NCBI GenBank assembly: GCA_920105625.2 | Contig: OV050030.1 | Location: 94,804,652 to 94,868,651, forward strand | Length of the DNA: 64,000 nucleotides | From: Clusia tigrina | Taxonomy: Eukaryota; Arthropoda; Insecta; Diptera; Clusiidae | Direction: 5' to 3' | In this document: piece after piece, positions 12,206 through 24,320 of the stretch | How positions within the stretch are numbered: the first letter of the stretch is position 1 | Layout of the letters: the number at the start of each line of letters is the position of its first letter | Notes under the pieces: generated by a model | Database searches by the model: none | Told to the model about the DNA's origin: nothing | The model's input: only the letters and a program-made list of their open reading frames with translations | Translations under genes and position numbers: made by a program

Positions 12206-12359
12206 ATCGCATGTCAACGTTGCAGCATCCAGTTTACTTCTGATGACTTCGCAGCGTAGGCGGCTAAAACGGAAAACAGTGTCAGACCTAATGGAAGTCG
12301 AGTAGCCGATATTTTATTTATATAGTCTTATAGTTTTAGTCTCAAAAAGCATAAAAAAA

Positions 12360-12396
12360 AATTTGACAACGATTGGATAATTTTTAGCCGTGCCCC
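12360..12396 (+). repeat. Left TIR of the 12.4-15.3 kb transposon
   Basis: Reads AATTTGACAACGATTGGATA and continues to GCCGTGCCCC. It is the reverse complement of 15230-15266 apart from a four-base block and one transition. It abuts the A-run that ends the upstream Jockey element. Confidence 0.8.
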
Positions 12397-12535
12397 AAGC
12401 ACCTTTTTGTTTTTATTATGAGACTTAATGCAAAAAAAAAAAATATTTTTTTATTTTATTTACATTTATTTGAAAATTAAGAATAAACTGAAATATTTTT
12501 ATTAATTACATACTCATATTAACATTAATATTATT

Positions 12536-14898
12536 TTAATTTAATAGTGAAGTCTTTTTAAATGTGGGATAATTCATGTTATATTCTTTAACCACTTGAA
12601 AAAGGAATTGTTTCTCCTCTTCATTGTGGGTTAATTTATTATTATAATCTGTAATGAATTTGGCGCCTCTTTCAGCTGCATCATTAACTACAGATAAGTT
12701 TTTACAAATTTGTGATCCCTGAGCGTAGTCAAATCTTTCATTCCAATCCGACGGATCGACTTGCAAAAACTCTTTTGAAGTTTCTAAGCGATCAAAGAAC
12801 GCGTGTGTATTGGAATTTACAAAATCGCTTAAATCTTTTTGTGCAAATGTGTCGATATTTGTTGGATTAGTTATTATTCGCTTGCATTTTTCTGTATTTG
12901 CTTTAACATTAATTGCCTGAACCATTTTTATTTTAATTGCAACACTTACATTAGGATCGAAGAATGAAATACCGACTGCTTCTTCCGACAAATACCACAA
13001 ATGATTGCTTATTTCTTGTAGCAAAGGAAGAGCTATATCCCTTTCAGGATAAGCTATAATATTTTTAATTAAATTTAGGTCTTGATTTGGTGCTTCAATT
13101 GCTTTAGTGCATCCAAACCAGGCTTTTACATAAATACGAACTATAAACAGACAGACACTACGTATACCGTTTAGCTTTTGTTTGGTCATATTGAATTCAT
13201 TACGAAACAAACACATTTTAAGTGCATAAATAGATTTTGACATCCATCGAGCATGAGAAGTTGCACCAGGTATACAAAAGGTGTTAAAATTCGGCACCGT
13301 ACCACCAAGAAAACTGACAACTAATTGTAATAATTCTTTGTAGTCGCGTTTGCTATGAGCTTGTTTTAAGTTTTCTAATTTAAAATTGTTCCACGTTCTT
13401 CAGCAGTCAATACTGTAATAATGTGTTCATCTTCTAAACAAATTTTATAATTTAATTTCTCAATATTAATCCATTATTTGCTAAAGCGATTAAAAATTAG
13501 CACTTCTGGACCGGCTGTAGTAGCCACTCTAATTTCAAACGCTTTATGGATCAACAACTCGTAAATATGGTGTCGGCAGGGAATATATAATCAATTGCGA
13601 CCTAGTTTTCCTTCAAGCAGAGCAGCAGCACCGTTTTGTTCTCCTTTATTATGAGCAGTTGTGTTGAAGCAGATAATTTCAACTAGATCAAGCATTTCAT
13701 ATTCTTTTATTGAATTAAACACGGCATCTGATATTTCTTTTCCACTCGAAGATTTTAACTTTGGAATGCCAAGTAGTTTATCGATACCTTGAGATGAGAC
13801 TATGATTGGCCAGCGATCAACTTTTTCCTTGCCACTAATTTCTGGTAACATTGTACCATCCCAATGCAAAACAAAACTACGTGGAATCTGGAAATAAAAA
13901 CTCAAGTTTCTTAATTTATACTCAAAACATAAAAAAAGAAGCATAGGGAAAAACACAAACACATTACAGTACTTACATCAAAGTTTGCTGCAATGTTTTG
14001 TGCTGTTGTTGCACGATGTTTTTGACGCATTCGACGAATTGATGAACGATTTAGTATAAGATCTTCGATATCATAGCCCAACGCGTCAGCAGTTGCACTT
14101 AGGATATGAACTGCAGCACCATCAGTGATTTTCCACTTATCCAAAGTTGAAAGCAGTCTTGGTGTAAAAAAATTTCTTTGACCTCTGGATATACCTGATA
14201 TACCTGGATATCATTTCCTGCTGATGTTGATGCTACAACTTCAATATCGTTTTTGTCGTCAATGTCAATCATACCTGTTTTACAACAATAATTCTGATTT
14301 GCTTAAAATAAAAAATTCTTAATTGTATACCTCTTTGAGTCTGTTGTTCATATAACTCTTTTCGTTCATCCTCTTTTATTCGACGCTGGTTTTCTTGGTC
14401 TTTCTGGACTGCCTTTCGCTTTTCTTTCTGCATGACAATTCTATCCGTTCCTAGCATACAACCTGGTCTTCCTTTTTCTCGTTGGTTTTTTAAGAACTCT
14501 TTGTCTTCTTGTATTTTAATTAATTCTAACGCGTTTGCGTGTGCGATATCGAATAAATCATGTAATTTATCTTGAAATTCAGTTTCTTTCCACCTTTGAC
14601 ATTCTGTTTTCCGACCATGATGCTTTGTAATATCTCTCCACTCGTTGTATAATTTTTCCAGCTTCTCAATGCAGTGTTTTTCATGGTGTGTTGGAATTCG
14701 TGCTTTGTGCCAAAACGTGCTAACCTCAGCAACAACTAATCTATAACTTTCTCTTAAATTTAAACCAACTATTCTCAAATTATAAAATAAAACTTGTAGC
14801 ACTTGTTTTCTTGCTGGTAATTTAGCTCCAGTAATTTGGTGGTCAATTACGCCAATTAACATAATGTCACCATCCGATCGAAGTCTTTTGGTTGTCAT
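12536..14898 (-). pseudogene. Transposase-like gene with two introns
   Basis: Probable transposase of the TIR element. Exon 1 (14898-14331) starts MTTKRLRSDGDIMLIGVIDH and is rich in charged, coiled-coil-like sequence toward its end (KEKRKAVQKDQENQRRIKE). Intron 1 (14330-14275) has GTATAC and ACAG borders. Exon 2 (14274-13977) carries DKWKITDGAAVHILSATADA. Intron 2 (13976-13888) has perfect GTAAGT and TTTCCAG borders and joins NFD to IPRSFVLHWDGTML. Exon 3 holds HWDG, then CFNTTAHNKGEQNGA (an Asp seems replaced by Asn), then a stop at about 13589 followed by PCRHHIYE. After a frameshift come GATSHARWMSKSIYALK (near 13220-13270) and the C-terminus at 12536. A one-base shift also lies near 14190. 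The gene structure is clear, the family is not. Confidence 0.7.
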
Positions 14899-15229
14899 CG
14901 CTTTGGATTTTTAATTTTAAAATTTATTTGATCAATTTTTTAAAGGTAATCTTTTGGACAATATTCTTTTAAATTTTTTTGTTTGAACTTCACGATTTCC
15001 CTAAATTTGTCGATCTCCACATGTGAAAGTTGCAATACAAAATGAGCAAACAGATGTTTTTATCGGCGTGAAGTTAACAAAGTAAAATAACAAACTAAAT
15101 TATCTGAGAGAGCGAGAGAGGAAATATTGAGAGAGACTGCCATTTATCTTTAACTACTATTGAAGTACAACACTGTGCTTTTTCTCATTTGAGAGAACAA
15201 TAGTCACGAATGACAAACAATTGTTGGCG

Positions 15230-15266
15230 GGGGCACGGCTAAAAATTGTCCAATCAAGCTCAAATT
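15230..15266 (-). repeat. Right TIR of the 12.4-15.3 kb transposon
   Basis: Begins GGGGCACGGCTAAAAATTGT on the plus strand and ends AAATT at 15266. It pairs with 12360-12396. The bases between 14899 and 15229 show no coding sequence; they include GA-rich sequence near 15105-15135. Confidence 0.8.
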
Positions 15267-15349
15267 CTGTTTGTGTATTTTTAGGATCAAATAAAATGGT
15301 TTTAGCGCTTGCCGTCATACGAATTCGAAAAAAAAGAAATAAGGACCGG

Positions 15350-15353
<4 letters not shown>

Positions 15354-15403
<50 letters not shown>
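15354..15403. repeat. (TA)n microsatellite, about 50 bp
   Basis: TA dinucleotides followed by a short TG tract (15402-15410) and then the T-run that is the poly(A) tail of the minus-strand R1 element. The LINE appears to have landed in, or generated, the simple repeat. Confidence 0.95.
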
Positions 15404-15411
<8 letters not shown>

Positions 15412-15591
15412 TTTTTTTTTTTTTTTTTTTTTTTGTGTATTGGAGGTGGAAATCTGCAACCAGACACTGGACGACGCGCCAGTAGTGTGGGGCTCTTACC
15501 CACTAAAACCACCCCCACGGACGCCTCCCCGACGGTACATAACCGCTAAGCAATACTTCATTCGGGGAGGGGAATGGTCAAAGGACCCCTC

Positions 15592-18509
15592 CTATGGATT
15601 CCCTGAACGTCGTCGCCACTCCAAGTGGCGGAGGTCTCGCATTATTTCTGCCGAAGCGTCACAGACCACTTCCCATTTCTTGGGGCACTCGAGCATATGG
15701 TGCACGATATTGTCAGGGGTCACGGGCTCTCCGCAAACTCTCTGAAGCACCGCTCTGGCACCGCTGTACCGCGGGCATGCGAAAAGGACATGCTCCGCGT
15801 CCTGTGGCTCCGTGCCTCCACAGTTTCCACAACAGGGGGATTCATCTAGCCGGAATCTGTGCAAATATGCGCGGAAACCTCCGTGCCCGGTCAGCATTTG
15901 TGTGACGTGGTAGTTCATGTCGCCATGTGACCTGTTCATCCAACGTTGGAGGTCAGGAATCAGTCTCCACGTCCAACGGCCCTTCTCAGACGCATCCCAT
16001 CGGGCTTGCCACTCCCGTATGGTGCGCTGTCTGGTGGCTACTACGCGATCTTCCGCACTGGACTCGCGCGTACTTCTGCCGTAGTATAGCCTCCAGGACT
16101 CCTTGGCCAGCAGGTCCACAGGGATCATACCAGCAATCACCAGAGCGGCGTCTGTGGACACAGTGCGATGGCCACAGATCGTTCGAAGTGCACTTCTCCT
16201 ATAGGCTGCCTCTATGGTGCGAACGTATGCCCTGACATTCGCCTTATCAGCCCATATGGGCGCCCCATACAGGATTACGGATTTTACAACTCCTGATATG
16301 AGCTGTCTCTTCCGCTGCCGTGGTCCTCCAAGGTTCGGCATTATCCGGCAAAGCGAAGAGCAGATCCGAGCCGCCTTTTCGCCTACACGCCTCAAGTGTT
16401 CCTTGAATGTTAATCTGGAGTCTATCCAGACGCCTAGGTACTTCAGGTGTGGGATCGTGGTAATGGTGCAGTTTCCAACTCTTATCTCCACGACCTCCTG
16501 TACCTTTCGACTCGAAATAAGGATGGCCTCAGTTTTCTGCTCCGCCAGTCTAAGTCCTGCATTCGCCAGCCATCTCCCGACAACAGCCACTGTGCGATTT
16601 GCCTCCGCTACTACCACTTCCAGATGTTTCGCCGCGATCACTAACGCTATGTCGTCCGCATATCCGATGATTTTTACATCATGGGGCACCTGTATGCGGA
16701 GAATGCCATCATACATAACATTCCAGAGTAGTGGACCCAGTACAGACCCCTGGGGAACCCCTCCGGTGACCTTATGCGTTTCCATACCTCGCTCGGACTC
16801 GTATAGCAGCATCCTGTCGTTGAAGTAGTCGGCAATCATCCGTCTTAGGTAGACGGGCACTCCAAATTCTTCCAGCGAACTCGCTATGCGCGCCCAGCTC
16901 GCCGAGTTAAAGGCATTCTTGACATCAAGGGTGACCACAACGCAATACCTCTTGGAACCCCCCTTCCATCTTCGTCCTTGTATCGCCCCCTTCGCCATTC
17001 GGATGACGTCGTCAATGGCGTCCACTGTCGATCTTGTTTTCCGGAATCCATATTGGCGTCGCGCCAGTCCTCCAGCCTCCACTAGAGCCTCGTCAATCCG
17101 GTTGCAAATAATCCGCTCCAGGACCTTCCCTGCCGTATCTAGCATGCACAGGGGACGATAGGCTGATGGGTCTTCCGTTGGCTTATCAGCTTTTGGCATC
17201 AGGACCAGCCGCTGCCTTTTCCACCGTTTTGGGAAGACACCTTGTCTAAAACAGGCCTCGTAAAGAGACCTCAGTGCCTCTGGGTGTAGCGCAGCTACCG
17301 TTTTGAGCACGTGGTTGGGTATTCCATCCGGGCCAGGTGCCTTCTGGTCCCCAAATCCTCCAACAGCCCGCATCACCTCGTCAGTGGTCACACTGGGAAG
17401 AGCTCTCCCACAATACGTCTGAGTAAGTCGGAGCAGCGTGGGGCTGGTTGCCTATGGCAAGGGAGCTTTTTCATCACAAGCTTATATGCTGTGCCCCATG
17501 GGTTTTCTTCAACCTGTGCACATAGTTCGATGAAACTCCTGCGCTTGCTTGACTTTATGGCCTTTTTTAGCCTCCTCTTGGCCTCCTTGTATACCTGGCG
17601 TAGCTGCAGACACTCTGGCTTGCCTATTGCCCGCTGGTGTCTTCGTCTTGCGGCATGAGATTCCTTACGCAGGCCAGCGATCTCATCTGTCCACCAGTAG
17701 ACGGATTTTTGGCATCCGCCATAGGCCCTTCTGGGCATCGCCGCATCGCATGCACTCTCTAGCTGGCTTGCTAGCTGACTTGCCATTTCGTCCGCACCAC
17801 CTTCCAACTTCATGTCCTCCAACATGACTTTAAGGGTGCCGTCATCGAGTTTATCCGCCCTCCAGCCTCTTAATCTTGGACCTATCTTTGGCCTTCTCCC
17901 CGGTAACCTTAGATCGATCGTAATGGCATTGTGATCGCTGTGAGTATATATGGGACTCACAATCCACTTAGCTCCTCTCACCAGTCTGCTGCTCAGGAAC
18001 GTAAGGTCGATCACGGACCTGGCTCCTCCTCTGGTGAATGTCGCCTCTCCCGTGTTCATGAGAACTACGTCAAGTGCCGTGAACGCGTCCATGAGGATAT
18101 GACCTTTTGGCGTTGTTCGGGCGCAGCCCCATTCATTTGCCCATGCGTTGAAGTCGCCAGCAATCACTACGGGGTGCCTGCCTCGCGCATCCAGGGTAAG
18201 TCTGTCCACCACTGACTCGAACTCATTCGTAGTGAGGCTTGGTGGAAGGTAGCAACTGTAGACCGTAGTACCTCCAATGGTCGCTCTGACGTAGCCGTCG
18301 CTACTATGTTTGTTGCTCAGTTGTAAGGCTGTGGCTCCACACACCCACAGTGCGGCTCCGCCAGTATTGTCCTCGGCCCAAACTCCTTGGTGCTTGCGCC
18401 GGTATGGCTCGCTAAGCACCGCAACATCAGCCTTTTGTTCCCTTACTGTCTGCTCCAAGAGATCCTGAGCAGCCTCGCAGTGGTTGAGATTGAGCTGGAG
18501 CAACCTCAT
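15592..18509 (-). pseudogene. R1-like ORF2, one frameshift
   Basis: Endonuclease plus reverse transcriptase that carries out target-primed insertion. ATG at 18509 starts MRLLQLNLNHCEAAQDLLEQ. Endonuclease motifs are VAVLSEPYRR, IAGDFNAWANEWGC (near residues 115-130), VIDLTFLS and THSDHNAI. This part ends at a premature TGA (17388-17390). The reading then continues in another frame from TTDEVMRAVGGFGDQKAPGP through PSAYRPLCMLDTAGK, RQYGFRKTRSTVDAID, TLDVKNAFNSASW (first catalytic Asp), GVPQGSVLGPLLW and the catalytic GYADDIALVI. The C-terminus carries CCGNCGGTEPQDAEHVLFAC, a CCHC zinc finger. A single-base indel near 17390 explains the split; otherwise the frame is open for about 970 codons. 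Confidence 0.9.
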
Positions 18510-19370
18510 CTCCTACGTCTGGATTTTCCCGCGGCTTGTTTGTAGGACGGGCATGAGCTGCATCCTGTCGGGTGCTCCACGTCCTTACGACCCTTGGCTG
18601 TGCAGAGTGCGCACGCAGGCGTCCTGTCGCACTCACGGGCGCTGTGTCCTTCTCCACCACATCTGTAGCACTTGTGGCGCCAGTCCTCTTTGCTAGTGCA
18701 CTTCTGTGAGATGTGACCAAACGACATACACTTGTAGCAGCGCACTGGTGTCACCTTCTCACGCACACGGCAAGAAGTCCATCCAACTCTAAGCCTGCCG
18801 ATTTTTACAAGGGTTGCGGCTACCTGGGGCGGTAAGCTGATGGTCGCCGTCTGCGTTCCCCCATATGCTTTGCGGAGGGATCTGACTGCACCCACGGGAG
18901 GTCTCTCTGAGACATTCAGCTGTTTACATAGCGCCTCATGAACATCTTCAACCATGGTAACCTCATCTAGATCCTTTACCTCCACCAGCGTCTCCTGCGT
19001 GAGTTTACGCACCTCCGCACTGGATCCTAGGACATTCACCACTGCCTTACTGTACTGCAGGGTCTTTGGATCTGCCCCTGCGCTCAGCTCCAGCAGCAAT
19101 TCACCTTTTGCCGTTTTGCGAATTCGCCGCACGCTCTCTCCCAGTTCAGAGAGCTGCGGATCCGTCTTGAGCTTCCGGAGGATTTCCGCATAATTCGCCA
19201 TCCCAGTTTCCTTTATCACTATAGCATCTGGGCGCACTTGCCTGGGCTTCAGGTCCTTAGGCTTGGCACGGGCGCGAGTACCGACCGTGATCCACCCCGC
19301 TTTTGCCACCTCTGGTTTGTCCGATTTGGGTTTAATCGCCTTGGACTTTGGCTTCGGCCGGGCTACCGCT

Positions 19371-19376
<6 letters not shown>
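18506..19376 (-). pseudogene. R1-like ORF1 (gag-like), 5' truncated
   Basis: RNA-binding protein of the LINE. The open frame runs in from 19376 (AVARPKPKSKAIKPKSDKPE) without its natural start. It carries an EIL/RR-type middle region (NYAEILRKLKTDPQLSELGE) and three cysteine-rich knuckles at the C-terminus (CYKCMSFGHISQKC, CYRCGGEGHSARECD and CALCTAKGRKDVEHPTGC, near 18585-18745). It ends at TGA 18508-18506, overlapping the ORF2 start as ATGA. R1 ORF1 proteins are usually much longer, so a large N-terminal part is missing, replaced by (TG)n. Confidence 0.85.

Positions 19377-19429
<53 letters not shown>
19371..19429. repeat. (TA)/(TG)n microsatellite
   Basis: Four TA units then about 26 TG units. 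It separates the truncated 5' end of the minus-strand R1 element from the remaining part of the Gypsy 5' LTR. Confidence 0.95.
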
Positions 19430-19431
<2 letters not shown>

Positions 19432-19630
19432 CAGTTGTAAGGCGAATTTCGAGAGGCTAAGTCGGAAAACGTGTGTTAAGTTGTAATTCGTCAAGCGGAC
19501 ATTGAGAGGCTGTATAAAAAAAAAGTGTGAATGAAATTTAATCGAATGATATTTTTGTGTATTGAACTATTATCCTAATTTTGCTATTTTTTTAACTAAA
19601 TATTGAATTGTAATAAACTTGATTAATTTT
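19429..19630 (+). repeat. Gypsy 5' LTR, first surviving part
   Basis: Matches 28345-28565 in the 3' LTR through shared strings such as GTGTGTTAAGTTGTAATTCG and AAATTTAATCGAATGATATT, with scattered substitutions and small gaps. It ends at TTGATTAATTTT, where the I element begins. The LTR resumes at about 24858. Confidence 0.85.
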
Positions 19631-19813
19631 CTTTTTCCGAGCAATTCCTGTCAAGCATTAAAATAATTTTAATTTAAATTTTTTAGTTTAATTCTCGTTT
19701 TAACCAGTAATATAACAAAACCAATCTCGATATACGCAGTGTTAATTTTTGTTACATTTTGTGTGAAAACTAATCGGACCTTTTATCTGTGCGAAAACTA
19801 ACGTATATCAATA

Positions 19814-21129
19814 ATGGCCTCTAGGCCAAATTTAGAGGCTAATCGCTTTGCTCTGCTAAGCGAAAGCCCCAATAAAAAACGAAAAAAAATAATGGACAAA
19901 ACCATGGAATTTTTCCCAACTTTACAAACAATAAACTTACCAAATCCAAAATTCATAGTGGTCTCCTCTTTATACCCCAACAAATCGCTACAAAAATTTT
20001 CTAGCTTTGCAGTGCATAAAGCACTAAATGTCATTTGCAAGGACATAATAAAAATTTCGGAGCTTCGCGACTGTAACTTACTGCTTTTAGTAAAAGACAA
20101 AAACACCGCCAAAAAATTTCTTGAAACAAAATATCTACACGGGATCTGTCCAATTCAGACAAAATTCCATGAAAACCTAAACTTGATAAAAGGGACAGTG
20201 TATGCCCCCTTCCTGAACAACGTGCCCGAATCGGAATTCATAGAAGAGATGAAAGCTCAAGGCGTTGCGTCTGTATATAAATTTACAAAAAATGTACAGG
20301 TTAAGTCAATTCCAAGCGGAGTCGTTTTGCTCACTTTCAACTTATACCACCTACCAGAAAAAGTTACAATTTCTTGGCATAATACACATGTTCGTGAATA
20401 CATTCAAAACCCGATCAGATGCAAGAACTGCCAAATTCTAGGCCACACGGCAAAATACTGTAAACGATCACCAGCATGCAACAACTGTAACCTACCTCCA
20501 CATTCCCCGGAGCCATGCACCCGTACATATTGCGCGAACTGTGCCGCTGAACATGTTGCATCAACTAAAGACTGCACAAGATTTTTTCAAGCAAAGGAAA
20601 TACTAAAAATCAAAATAAAAAACAAATGTACACTCAGAGAAGCAATGAAAATTCATAATTCCCAGAGTCAGCAATCAACTGTTTCGTCCTCCTATGCATG
20701 TATAGCCCGTCAAAACACTGACCTAAACGGAGCATATACTAATAGAAAAACAACACTAATAGCAGGATCAACAAGCAACAATGATGCCCCCACTTTCTAC
20801 AAACAATCAAAAGAAAATAATGTTACGGAAAATAAGAACACAGTAACAGGTAAAACAATCGCAACTTATATAAAAAAAAATTACAACAAATAACAGAAGA
20901 ACAAATAAAAGAAAAACAACAAAGAAATGAAGAAATAAATACGAAAATTAACTTATCACAAATGACAAAACCAACTTACAAAAGCAAATCAGTTACAAAC
21001 GACTACGAAATGCACTTAAACACTCCCTCAACACAAACTTATCAGCCAGACGAACATAAAAACCTACAATACGGAACCTCAAAACTCAATTTTAATATCA
21101 ACCCACTGGTATTATCAGCTCCTCAATAA
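19814..21129 (+). pseudogene. I-element ORF1 with frameshift in A9 run
   Basis: Gag-like RNA-binding protein. The ATG at 19814 begins MASRPNLEANRFALLSESPN. Zinc knuckles lie in the middle: CKNCQILGHTAKYC, CNNCNLPPHSPEPC and CANCAAEHVASTKDC (20420-20580). The frame stops at 20893, just after a run of nine A (20872-20880). Changing frame at that run continues the protein (LQQITEEQIKEKQQRNEE onward) to TAA at 21127-21129, giving about 435 residues in total, close to the length of I-factor ORF1. The shift is most simply a decay mutation in a homopolymer. Confidence 0.85.
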
Positions 21130-21221
21130 TAAACAACTTCTAATAACAACACACACTAATTAACTTAAATTTCTTAAATCCTCAAAAATAACAATTTCCT
21201 CTCTTATTTACTCTATTTACT

Positions 21222-24200
21222 ATGCTTAACATACTACAATGGAACATGAAAGGTTACTATAACAATCTACATGAATTACAATTACTAATAAAAGATATCT
21301 CACCAGCCATAATAGCTCTCCAAGAAACTCATATTCCCTTTAACAAATAGCCAACTGGCATTCCAGTAATGTATGATGCGTATTTCCACAATCTTTCCCA
21401 AAACACGACCAGCAAACAAGACGTAGGTCTGCTGATAAAAAAAAATATCTCCCACAACATAATTCAAATTCCTTCTAATATCTCACTCATTGCCATTGAA
21501 ATTAACCATATAATCAAACTTACAATAGTATCTGTCTACATTCCTCCCAATCAAAATTTTTGCACAAGAGACTTATTCCAAATTCTAGAAGCCCTACCAA
21601 CATCACACATACTAATTGGTGACTTTAATGCTTGGAGTCCATTTTGGGGTTCTACCTCAACTAATCAACGTGGCAAAGTGATTGAAGATGTAATCCTCTC
21701 ATCTAATCTCATAGTATTGAATGATGGATCTCCCACTCATTTTTCCACTTATAATACACTCACACAAATAGATCTCACATTCTGTTCCTCAGACCTAACA
21801 GCCAAATGTAATTGGACTGTATTAGATAACTTACATGGTAGTGACCACTACCCAATAACAATTGAGATTCATTCTTCTACAACAATATTCAAAAATAAAC
21901 CTAATCGAGATTCAAAATCGATATAGCAAATTGGAAAAAATTTGGACAGATCTGCGAGCAGCTTTCCATTACTTTACCATATTTAAGTCACATTAATAAA
22001 GAAGTGGCAAAAATCTCAAATATCATCCGAACTGATGCACTGGCAGCACGGTTCATATACAACGCAAAAAAAGCAAAAAGGAGGTGCTTGGAAATTTTGA
22101 CCAGCGCAATCAACCCTTTGTCGAAACCTAAAAAAATTTGGTTTGATATTAAAAAGCTAACTGGGACTATTTAACAAAATTCAATTAAGGTGATCAACAC
22201 CAATACTGGTCCCATATCTATGCCAATCGATATTTCCAATTACTTCGCGCGTAAAAGGTCAAACTATTCTCTAGAAAGCAATTTCTCTAAGGCTTTTGGC
22301 ACCGAAAAAAATAAATTTGTAGTGGAGTCTAATAGCTCACAACTACATATGTGCTCCTTCGCTAAATATATTGAAACTGATATTTCCTAAACTGAATTTA
22401 CTCTTGCTCTGAATAATACAAAAGGAAAAACACCTGGACTTGACAGAATATCGTATCCAATGTTAAAAAACTTGCCTCAAGAGATGACATCTAGATTAAT
22501 TGATCTTTTCAATAATATTTTGCATTATGGCATTTACCCTCAAAGCTGGAAAATAGCGAATATTATCCCAATACCGAAATCGAAACATCCAAAAATAGAA
22601 CTATCGGGATACCGCCCTATTTCATTACTCCCCTGCATGGGTAAACTCAAGGAAAAAATAATTGCCACAAGGCGTATGTGGTTCATCGAAAGGGGTAAAT
22701 TTGTAAAATCACATCAAGTTGGATCCAAAAAGGGACAAGGTACCATGGACGCTCTACTCTACTTTGACCATTACGTAACGAGAGCACTTTAATGCAGGAA
22801 CCATATCACAGTCCTAAGTATAGACTTTGAAAAGGCTTTCGACCGAATAGGCCCACATATGGTACTTAAACAATTGCTCAAATGGAAAATCGGACCAAAA
22901 ATATTTAATTTCGTCAAAAGTTTTTGGTTAAATCGTAAAATCAGAGTTACGACCGGTTCAGCTCTGTCGGGAGTTCAGCCTCTCGCCAACGGAATCCCCC
23001 AAGGATCACCGCTGTCTGTTGTTTTGTTCATTATAGCATTCGACGAAGTCAGCAAAATTATTTCAAAGTAAAAACATGTAGAACACTGCATATATGCCGA
23101 TGATGTCTTAATCTTCTCAAATTGCCAACACAACAATCTCATACGCAGTACTTTCAACGCTATTCTTGAAGACCTATCTAAATGGTCAAACATCTCTGGA
23201 GCGAATGTAGCGTTTAACAAATGCAGCACCCTAGCAAGAAGAAATCATGTGCCGGTTTTGATATAAGCTTTCGAAATGCAATCATTCAAAACGCAAATAC
23301 GTTGAAAATCTTACTTATAATCATAGACAGTAAATATACTTTTAGGGCACACTTTTGTTACATTAGGAAAAGCCGTGACATAAAACTGAATATTATGAAA
23401 TTCCTTTCTTCTAAATTCTGTCGAACACACCCTAAAACCTTACTCAAAATCACAAGGTCACTTATCTTGTCAAAAATTGACTACGGACTCTATATACGTA
23501 AATTGTGCAGCTAGCAATATTCGGCGTCTAGTTCGTATCATACCATACTGGTATATGAAGAAGCCTACGCGCATTCCCAACAACACCTACGGAAAATATT
23601 CTAGCTGTGGCAAGAATGCCGTCAATAGAGGAAAGAATTCAATACACCACCCTACGTTTAATACCAAAATTATGGTCCGGATTTAGCCCTATCCTTCACA
23701 AAGTGATCACAAAATGTTTAAATCACGAACGACCGATAAAAATTCTTAGTACCATCGATAAATGTATCCGATTTGTAAAGCAAGAACAATTAATTATTAA
23801 CCCTATCAAAAGATCTCATAATCTATATCCATCTTGGATGCTCAGTGACTCATCCTTTATACTCGACATGTTAAAATACTCAAAAAAGGACACTGACAGC
23901 GCTACCTACCAGCAAATTTTCCTGGAATATAAATCAAGATTGGAAAAATCGTGACAATATATATATACCGACGGTTCAAAGAGTATTGATGGGACGTTTT
24001 TCGCTGTAGTAAACAATAATGGCGATGCATCAAACATTGATCTACTCGGCAACCATTGCTCTGCATTCACTGCAGAGCTAACAGCAATCAACAACGCAAT
24101 TACCCAATCTGGCAAAGCTAGGGGTAAATTTATAATTTGCTCAGACAGTCAAGCCAGTATCAATTATATTCGCAATTTATCAAAAGGAAGTGATACAGTC

Positions 24201-24320
24201 TCTAAAATCTGAGATAAACTTATAAAATTCAACAAAAAAATGACAATAATGTGGATTCCCAGCCATTCTGATATTCGCGGAAACGAATATGCTGACGCAA
24301 TGGCCAATATTGCCTGAAGG
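21222..24320 (+). pseudogene. I-element ORF2 (EN, RT, RNase H)
   Basis: The ATG at 21222 starts MLNILQWNMKGYYNNLHELQ. Endonuclease motifs: ALQETHIPF, then a TAG at 21348-21350, IGDFNAWSPFWGS (near 21615-21655) and LHGSDHYPITIE. The frame breaks near 21926. Reverse transcriptase (22390-23240) has GKTPGLDRISYPML, YRPISLLPCMG, KKGQGTMDAL, LSIDFEKAFDRIG, GIPQGSPLSVVLF and YADDVLIFSN. After further frameshifts RNase H reads YTDGSKSIDGTFFAVVNN, AFTAELTAINN, CSDSQASINY and MWIPSHSDIRGNEYADAMAN (23955-24315), retaining Asp, Glu, Asp and the HxD-type C-terminal motif, with a stop in between. Sequence to 24700 includes a remnant C-terminal cysteine/histidine region. Confidence 0.87.

Larger units (their letters stand above)
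12360..15266. mobile_element. DNA transposon with TIRs, superfamily unassigned
   Basis: About 2.9 kb bounded by inverted repeats. The left end (12360-12396) reads AATTTGA, four variable bases, then 26 bases from GATTGG to GTGCCCC. The right end (15230-15266) is its reverse complement with one internal mismatch outside the variable bases. A single multi-exon transposase-like gene fills the minus strand (12536-14898). Apparent Asp residues about 60 positions apart suggest an RNase H-fold transposase. I recognise related proteins in insects and cnidarians only vaguely and will not name a superfamily. No clear target duplication could be seen because the outer TIR ends are uncertain. Confidence 0.75.
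15411..19376 (-). mobile_element. R1-clade LINE, nearly intact
   Basis: About 4 kb minus-strand LINE with a 24-base poly(A) tail (T-run 15411-15434), a 3' untranslated region, a long ORF2 (15592-18509) and an ORF1 (18506-19376) that is open to its truncated 5' end at a (TG)n tract. No RNase H is present and ORF2 ends with a CCHC motif, as in the R1 clade. Base composition is much more GC-rich than the flanks. Only one frameshift was found, so this is among the youngest LINEs in the window. Confidence 0.88.

Noticed and set aside
16886..17161. Plus-strand frames across 15.6-19.3 kb
   Set aside because: Shadows of the GC-rich R1-like ORFs on the minus strand.
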